Shown: positions 56,688 to 64,000 of the stretch, piece by piece
Layout: each line of letters begins with the position of its first letter
Numbering within the stretch: position 1 is the stretch's first letter
Origin: Porpolomopsis calyptriformis
Lineage: Eukaryota > Basidiomycota > Agaricomycetes > Agaricales > Hygrophoraceae
NCBI GenBank assembly: GCA_951640195.1
Contig: OX621168.1
Location: 1,674,001 to 1,738,000, forward strand
DNA length: 64,000 bases
Direction: 5' to 3'
Program-made: the position numbers and the translations under genes
The notes under the pieces: model-generated
The model's database searches: none
Told to the model about the DNA's origin: nothing
What the model saw: only the letters and a program-made list of their open reading frames with translations

Positions 56688-58252
56688 ATGCCTGCAATCG
56701 GTCGGCCTGTAAGTACCGCGACTCTCGCTGACGATAAACCGACGATGATGATAATCGCCAGGTCTTGGCCGCTTCCGTCCATGATGTCCGACATTTTGCC
56801 GCTCTCCTTCGAGGGGTGAATTTTGGGAACGTGAGTTGTTTCGATCGTCTCTTCCTCTTCAATCATGCCAACACGAAAAAAGCGTGCTACAGTGACAATA
56901 GCAGAAAGTGGCTTTACAGTTACAGTTGAAGAAGCGCGAACACTTTTAGGTTCCATATCACGGTCTCATCGTCGACATGGGTTAACTTAGTACCACAACC
57001 AGCAACCGCCTACGTTTTCAAGGACATATTTGATGAATACGAATATCACCCAGAAAACGAATCGCCTCTTCGGAACGGCCATGATAACCAGACTCAAGAA
57101 CCAGAACACGCCGCCCTCGAAATTCCACTCAACACATTCATCGAATGCTTGAATATTTTTGGAACTGCTGGTGCCCCGTCCCTTTCAACTTTCCAAAAAT
57201 TTAAGAAATGGAAGAAGGCAGACGATAATTCCGACCGCGACGGAGACGATCGCGGTTCGCCAAACCCCAACCGTCCAGCATCGAATGCAAACCCGGGTGG
57301 ACGAATCGATCAATACTTTTCTGGCTCGGAGAAGAGGACGGGAATGAGGATGTCGTACGCGGGGGCTGGCTACCCATTAACGTTACTTGTGTAGGCCCTT
57401 CCCTTCAGCTGATCGTACGACTGAATATTTATGTACACTCAGAGCGGAGGATTCTAATGGTCCTACCACGACTTGTGAAATCACCACCTTTGACCCGGAG
57501 CCTCACCTAGAACTGCCTTTTGATTCCAACCTGATGTAAGCCGCGATCAGTCCTCATCCTCAATATGTACTCCAAGTCGACGCACTTCTGAACCAGGGTG
57601 TTAAAGATTATCCTCAAGGTCAATCTGACTGCTTAGCTGGTACCAACTTTCGATTTACTTGGCTTTTCTTGGTATTCTTCTCTAGTCATCTTGGCTTCAT
57701 GAGGCCCTTTCTGAACTAGACCCCTCATGCGACAAGTTGACATTTATTGGTAATCCGCCTCAGGAGTCTAGGAGGCCTCCCCGTGGCTTGATGCTAAAGC
57801 CAATGTTAAGAATCCAGGCTGCTGGCACATTTGGTAGCACACAGGTGACATTTTTCCAATTCGCGTTACTGCACCGCGCCGATTCTCGAATTTAGATGGA
57901 CTACCCTAACGACCGAGACGTATTGGAAACGTTCGAATGCACTCAATCTGTTAGCTTTAGGTTTGCACGTTACCCGTTCTCACGGAAATCACCTCGAGTT
58001 CTGAATGAAATTCCAGCTACCGGTTTAGTCATATATCTCGGACACTGCGTGCCCTCCAGAGTTCTACGAAGACCTCGCTCCGGATAGAGGAAGAAGGCCT
58101 CTTGAGCTTGCAGTTTTTGATGCCATCTCCGAAGCCTCGCGGAGGCTCTTCGGACGCGTTTATTGAGTTTCGAGTGTGTTTTTCGTCTGAATCTAGATCT
58201 TTTCTGACAAAAATTTGCTGGTTAGTGTCTACCACTCGACGATGCATTATAG
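56688..58252 (+). CDS. RAD1: DNA damage checkpoint clamp subunit Rad1 (9-1-1 complex)
   Basis: MPAIGRP, then VLAASVHDVRHFAALLRGVNF, RATVTIAESGFTVTVEEARTL, AYVFKDIFDEYEYHPE, LNTFIECLNIFGTAG, CEITTFDPEPHLELPFD, KLTFIGNPP, AAGTFGSTQMDYPNDRDVLE, RFSHISRTLRALQSSTKTSL, EEEGLLSLQFLMP and SSDAFIEFRCLPL, ending TAG at 58250-58252. This is the PCNA-like Rad1/Rec1 clamp, loaded by Rad24-RFC to activate the ATR checkpoint. At least eight exons joined by short introns. Starts only 42 bp from the PLC gene on the other strand, and ends 65 bp from PDX1 (tail-to-tail). Confidence 0.88.
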
Positions 58253-58317
58253 AGGCTGCGATATTATTCGGACGGCTCATTTGAGGGTGTCAATCGTTTG
58301 TGATAGTCGACATGTGA

Positions 58318-59444
58318 CTAGAACAGTCCACCCAAATACTCTTCAGTACTCTGTCGCTCTGGTTGAGATTGTGGGGGTGACACATTAGAGGGAAGGTAGT
58401 CGGCGATAACAGAGTCAAAGTCGTGCACTATCGTCGGAGCTGTGAAGAGAGGTCAGATAGCATAAGTGGGAACATAACGAACGTTTACGTACCTGGCACA
58501 GCACTCCGCGTTTTGATGGAGTTTTGCATGAGGCCAGACATGATCATTCGACGGATAGCAGCTCCATCCAACGGCTGCGATTGTGGGTCAGTTTGCCTCA
58601 CGCCGTACATCTGAAAGCACGAAATACCTTAGACTCTTCTATTTTCTGAACTAATGGTTTGTTTTCTGGTTTTGGTTCCTTATAGGTTCCAGTAGGTGAG
58701 GAGGCCTTCCCGAGATATGCTAGAACATCCCCCTTGGTCAACATCCCTCGTACTCCCGTTCCTTTAATGGTATCTAGGTCCGCGACATTGTTGAATGCAA
58801 ACAACCGATGGACCGAGGGGAAAAGTGGCCTTGAGTGCTTTTTGTGCGCTGCCGAGGGTGATGGCGGCGCGGGGGAAGAGAACGACGTGCTTGCGTCAGC
58901 TTTTGGTGTAGTTTTCGAGGAGGCCTTCTCTTCCTCGGGAGGAGGTGGGTCTTCTTTTGGGGGTTGCAAATTGGAAATGTCATCTCCCTCCTCTGCAAGT
59001 AGTGCGATCACCTTTCCGACAGCAACATTTTTAGTGCCGTCCGGTGTCTACTCGCACGCTAATGAGTGCGAACTGTGATAGAGTGCAGCTGATGCCGTAC
59101 CAAAATTTTCCCCATTATGCCATCGTCCTGCGCTTCCACGTCAATGGTAGCCTTGTCGGTTTCCTATGGAACGTCACTGTGCCGCGTGTATTCAGGGATG
59201 GGCGAGTTTGACGTACAATTTCAAGCAAGACATCGCCTGCACTAAAGGGTTCTCCTTCTTTCTTCTTCCATTGGGCGATACCGCCCTCTGTCATGGTTGG
59301 CGACATGGCCGGCATCCGAAGTTGGGTGACCGCATTGCGGGTTGCAGAATTATGCAAGCCTAAACTGAATGAGTGAGATGTAAAGGAAAATACAAGTCAG
59401 GATCGCGTACAGTTTCGCAGGACAGCTCGTCCGAGCGAGATCAT
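58318..59444 (-). CDS. PDX1: Pyruvate dehydrogenase E3-binding protein / lipoyl-domain protein
   Basis: ATG 59444 gives a mitochondrial presequence ([11 protein letters not shown]...). The lipoyl domain follows: [38 protein letters not shown] with the lipoyl-Lys. After a Pro/Ser/Ala hinge comes a peripheral-subunit-binding domain ([35 protein letters not shown]), and the protein ends with a short tail, EEYLGGLF (TAG 58318-58320). There is no acyltransferase core, so this is the Pdx1-type component that anchors dihydrolipoamide dehydrogenase to the complex, not the E2 enzyme. About seven exons. Head-to-head with the SCAP-like gene (203 bp). Confidence 0.88.
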
Positions 59445-59647
59445 TTTACAGCAAGGACAGATTTGGTAAAGGCTATCCAAGGAACCACCACCACCGTGTG
59501 CCCCGAGCTTTTGAGTTTGTCCCTTTCTAGTTTGGATTCTCCCAGCTCTGCATTATGCTTCTTGGCAGTTCCTGATACGGTAGCTTGGCTTTCTACACCC
59601 CATCTCATTCAACCACCGGGCAGTCGGGGCAAGCGCTACGGCGTAGA

Positions 59648-62600
59648 ATGGTTGATGCAACTTTGCTACTCTTGCAACGTGCCCGAGCATTGGGGACTAG
59701 ACTATTTCACCGCTTTGGACTGTACGTGGGCTAGTATTCTCTCTTGCTCTTTCAGATAACGCCCTTCCGCGCCAACTTAACAGGCATTGCGCAACGCATC
59801 AAATTCGCATTATCCTTATATCATGCGTCGTTATCACATCCCTATTCTATCCAGCATTGGCAATATACTCATCATCCCAACCTCACTCCCTCTTTCCCCT
59901 GCGAATACTTGGTTCTCTGGCTGGAACTCCGGTATCAAGTTTATACGCGCTAGACGACCTGCACGATTTGTGGGCGGGACATGACTCTATCCGGGTCCGA
60001 GACGACGCTGTTTCTCGGGCCCGTTGTGGTGTTGAACGTACTTTACGCGTGGAACGCATCTTGATTCAAAGTCCTCTGTCGGACGACGATGGTGCTTTGA
60101 ACCATCAAATCCTCCTCTCGACTTTGGAATTTGAACACCGGATCGAAGACCTCATCTCTTCTCGCAGGATGCCATGTCTCAGACGGCCGGATGGTCCTTG
60201 TTTCGTCCTTAGTCCGCTAGCGTTCTGGTACCACGACAAGACGGCTTTGCTCTCCGACCGAAGCATATTGGATACGTTGAACCTTTCCAAGAACGTATCT
60301 ATCTGCCGCATTCCTGTCACCTCTCTGATGGTTTTGGCCGGCCGAGGGCAACACGAGCATGTATCAGCGAGCTTTGATTATGCCACGTCTCTCGCTCTCA
60401 CATACTTCTTCCTTGAGACCGACTGTCTGGGAAATTTTGATCATGCTTCATGGTTGCAGACAGTCGAGATTGCTGCGACACAAAGCGTAGAACAAGTGGT
60501 GCAGGCTCAAGAGCCCAAATTGATCGCTCTCGAAGTATGTCAACTTCTGCTCCAGTGTAAACTCGCCACTGACGGGCATTCAGTTCCAGCAAAACCTCTC
60601 TAGGCACAAAGGCCTCTCCCCTATCTCTGCATTTATGTATTTGGCCTATATAACCTTTTTTGCTTATGTGGCGCTGTCCGTGAGACGAATGGACTCGGTC
60701 CATTCCCGCATAGGACTGACTTTTACGGCTCTGGTTGAGATCGCAGTCAGTACTATTACCAGTTTAAGCGTTTGCGCGCTCGGAGGATTCAAAGTTACTA
60801 TGGTCCCGTGGTATATTGTCTTTTCAAGTTCATTCAAAGTCGCTCATGACCTTTTTTGCAGGGAGTTACTACCCATTGTAATTGTGTTTGTTGGGGCAGA
60901 GAATATGTTCAACCTGGTGTGTTGTTAACCATCTAGATCTGTGTGATTCTCATTCAAGTTGACTCCGGAAGGTGGATGCCGTTGGAAAGACATCGGTCAC
61001 CCTTCCTGTCAAGGAACGAATCGCACTCGGACTCAGTCGCGCTGGGACTTCCAACACTCTGAAAGTTGTATCTTACAACGCCATACTCGGGGTGATCGCG
61101 GTCTTTAGTGTGGATGCAATCCGTCAATTCTGCGCTTTTGCCGTCGTGGTATTGGTTGCTCACTGGTTCTTGGCACACACCTTCTTTCTGGCTGTATTGT
61201 CCATTGACATCCAGCGATTAGAGGTATGTATCGACTTGTCCAAGAATGTTGATCATTATTCATTTTTTGTTCTAGCTCCAAGAACTCTTGAGACAGAATT
61301 CTAGCCTAGTGCCTTCAGCCTCAAGTGTGCCTCGCGATACCTCTACCTCAGAATCCCTCCCTAGATGGCAGAAGTTGATAGTAGCTACAAAGAACGTGCT
61401 CAGGGGTCGGGCGACGAAAAATCTCAGTTTGTTTCTGGTAAGGGCGAATTAATTGCATACCTCCATTTTTGAACTTCTTCACAGCTCCTTGCGATTACTG
61501 GCACTCTTTATTACACTACTTATCCTGCTCCAACTCGCATAGATGAGATGTATACGACCCTACCCCGTCGTGGGGCCCTCAGTCGAGCCAAGAACAACAC
61601 CGCTGCCACGGATCCCCTTTCTTCTGCATGGCATATTTGGAAGTTTCTCAATCCCAAAGAGGACCAGCTCGTACATCTCCGCATCGAGATGCCTGCAATT
61701 CTCACTTTCAGACGTAACGATGTGAATGTGGATTACCTTGTGGACAAAGTGCAACGGCTTCGCTCGGAGCGAACAGTCAGGCTTATTTTCTGGGTATTGA
61801 AGATCGTTGTCTTTCCTATTGCTGCAACAACTGGTCTTCTATATCGCCTTCTACTCTATCTGTTAAAAAATACAGAACTTTTGGAAGCACAGCGGAATCG
61901 CGCTGAGGGAGAATACCCTGCTCACAGGGAAGAGTCCACGCTAGAAGGTCTGGTGTCTTTCAAGACGTTGTCTCGTGTATTTGCAACCGACGTAGAGCTC
62001 ATCGCGGCAAGCAGAGATGGGAAAGTAGTTGCGGCTATCAGTCTACAAAACGAAGTCGCCGTCTGGCGTATGGTCAACCACTCACACATCCAGATCGACA
62101 CCACAGACATTTTACTGCGCACCGCGAGTACATCATTCGCGCCTTCCACTCTTACGGCTGTTGCCGTTGACATGACTGGGAAATTTTGCGCCGTCGGAAC
62201 CGGGGCTGGGATAATCGCCGTTTGGGTGATATCGGAGGAATTCGCCCAACCATTACCCCATCTCAAACTAAACGATTTCCCACCTGGTATTGTAGAGCTC
62301 CAGTTCATTAGCAGGCAAACCAAACCGCGTCCTGTATCTGGTGTAGACACAGGTTCTGCTTCCGACTCCGTTAACCTTCTCGCGATTTACGACAATGGTG
62401 TCGCTGCCGAGTGGAGTGTTGGCATGGTCGGCCAGGTTACATATATCACCCCATCTCACCAAGGTATTGTTATCAAGTCACTGGCATTGCGTGTCGAGGC
62501 AGATGAACGGTCACTGGTCGCACACGCAATGGACGACGGCACGGTTGAGCTTACTGAAGTTGAGGAATCTGATTTCTTGCTCACGCCCGGCTTTTGCGTG

Positions 62601-63650
62601 CAAGGGGGAAGTCACTCCGACTTGGTCTCCGTGGTGCACGCTTGCCGTGCACAGATAGGGGGGCGGTCGCGTCTTATCGTCGGTGTCGCCACCGAGGCTG
62701 GAGTTGTTTCCATCTGGGATGGTCTGACCAGCGAGTGTATATCTATCCTGGACGAGTCATTTGGGGGAATCAATGGTCTCCGACTGTCGCCCATTCCGTG
62801 TGAAACATGTCATTATTGTGGGGAGCTGCCCTTCGAGAGTTTTGCCATCTCGATATCGGTTGAACATATCGTTCTTTTCTATAAAGCATGTATCTCTGCC
62901 CAGAACCGACGATGCTCATGTGCAAGAGGTCAACCACGTCAAGTGTCGGCCCCCATTCTCCGCGGTCGTCAGTCTCGAAGTGGCAGTATGGTTGCTTCTG
63001 TCGCTTCGTCACCTTTGATGCCTCGAGTAAAATTGCCTCCCCCATTCGATGCCTCGCCATTCCCAATTTCCGGCCATGGCGTCCACTCCAAGAGGGCGTC
63101 CGAGAAGGATTCACTCCGTCGGGCTTCCGAAGTTCTACCACTTCCAATCGCTCTAGACGAAAACGAGCTGTCGCATCCGTTAGGACCATCGGATTTCCCT
63201 GGGTCATTGTTACTGACCCAGCAAGGATCGATCTGGCAAAAGCTTCTCATCACAAGAATTGCAGACACGACGTGTGAAAAGGGCAGCTGGAATGTTTCGA
63301 ACCATATAGTGGTGGGTGTACGACGAAAGCTTCGCCGTGGACAGTGGCGATCAAAAGATGCAGCGATAGCACCGCAAACACTCCCACCTTCTCAGGGGTT
63401 GACTGCTGCGACTCTGGACCGATGGGAGCTATGGACATTCGATCCGCTTACATTGCGACTACAAAGTTCTTCATTAACATCTCTCGTAGATAAGCAAACT
63501 GTAATCGCGTCATCCTCACGGACATCTTCACCAAAGGATCGCGTTCCTCGTTTGCCCTTCAATCATGTTTTCCCTTTGCTTGTCCGTGGCTCTCACGGTC
63601 TCGTTGGTTTCGGTAATACGGTTGGTGTGTTTAGTTTTTCAGCGTCATGA
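59648..63650 (+). CDS. SCP1: SREBP cleavage-activating protein homologue (SCAP/Scp1)
   Basis: Start chosen at 59648: MVDATLLLLQRARALGTRLF is joined by an intron (59722-59783) to HCATHQIRIILISCVVITSL, the first membrane segment. A luminal loop follows, then the sterol-sensing domain: AFMYLAYITFFAYVALSV, LTFTALVEIAVSTITSL, ELLPIVIVFVGAENMFNLV, VVVLVAHWFLAHTFFLAV. A further membrane segment (LFLLLAITGTLYYTTYP) and, from 61548, one 700-codon exon with WD-like repeats (GKVVAAISLQNEVAVWRM, GVVSIWDGLTSECISI). TGA at 63648-63650. It binds the SREBP factor in the ER and escorts it to the Golgi when sterol is low; in fungi it links sterol supply to oxygen. Whether SREBP is nearby cannot be told. Confidence 0.87.
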
Positions 63651-64000
63651 CACGAGCATGGTTCGCTGCTTGTATTATTACGATTAGACCTTAGTAGACA
63701 ACATGATCATAGCACGTGCGATATATCACAACCTCTCTCTCGATGATAGCTTCAGAGATCTGCGAGACAAGACAGGACCTGAACCTAACACAACGCAACC
63801 TTCGAGTTCAACTACCAGTGGTGGAGAACTTCAGCAATTGACGGATGACGCTGTCTAATGAACTCTGGATTCAGACAGGATAGATATTTCCCCATGACCC
63901 CACAGATTTCGTGAGAGATAGCACAACTATGTCCTTTGATAAGATAAGATCGCTGTTCCCAATCAAGATCTAGCACAGGTTAAGGTTACCACTGATTGCT
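63651..64000. other. 3' flank, no gene seen
   Basis: The last 350 bp hold no supported coding region. A CACGTG core lies near 63713. Confidence 0.4.

Noticed and set aside
56642..56956. Minus-strand ORF starting MEPKSV
   Set aside because: Overlaps RAD1 exons antisense and does not join the PI-PLC frame; treated as shadow.

Overview
The window reads as nuclear DNA of a mushroom-forming basidiomycete (Agaricomycetes). The evidence is many short introns (about 45-65 bp), densely packed genes on both strands, basidiomycete-restricted families (Plavaka-type transposase, DUF7330, polyporopepsin-like protease, large F-box/LRR-like proteins) and Ty3/gypsy elements of fungal type. I saw no rRNA, tRNA or CRISPR. 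All functional calls come from reading the translations; no database search was run.

Left third (1-24.7 kb): a nested transposon cluster. A tandem pair of a ~1.3 kb unrecognised unit lies at about 50-1300 and 1455-1561 plus 23465-24665. A Plavaka-like DNA transposon (1562-23464, 7-bp target duplication) sits inside the second copy. Its transposase gene is split by LTR element 1 (4172-11012; 400-bp LTRs, CATGC duplication). Its second gene is split by LTR element 2 (13569-22570; 609-bp LTRs, CCGC duplication). Removing both LTR elements rejoins both split genes in frame. All three elements are decayed, mostly by CGA-to-TGA changes, and nearly all differences between LTR pairs lie at CpG sites. 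This points to cytosine methylation and deamination confined to the transposons. Element 1 is a chromodomain-bearing, apparently self-priming element with an extra sense ORF. Element 2 carries a spliced antisense gene for a coiled-coil/Zn2Cys6-like protein, plus a second, internal copy of its polypurine-tract module.

Right two thirds (24.8-64 kb): ordinary host genes. In order: a DUF7330 protein, ATG15 lipase, RAD18 ubiquitin ligase, an F-box protein with a truncated copy, a secreted aspartic protease, NTF2, a conserved unknown, VPS1 dynamin, a GH88 hydrolase, TATA-binding protein, cytosolic tryptophanyl-tRNA synthetase, a LOG-family phosphoribohydrolase, HAT1, an unknown low-complexity protein with two decayed copies, a MIF-family protein, glutathione reductase with a duplicated 5' end, a PI-PLC X-domain protein, RAD1 (9-1-1 clamp), the PDX1 E3-binding protein and an SCAP-like sterol sensor. 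Several neighbours are head-to-head with very small gaps (42, 56, 167, 203 and 228 bp between start codons). Some genes need GC-AG introns to stay in frame, and three of these introns directly follow microexons of 9, 13 and 17 nt.

The most novel-looking signals are the antisense spliced gene in LTR element 2, its duplicated PPT-plus-hairpin module, and the pairing of microexons with GC-AG introns. Exon boundaries are hand-read and should be treated as models.
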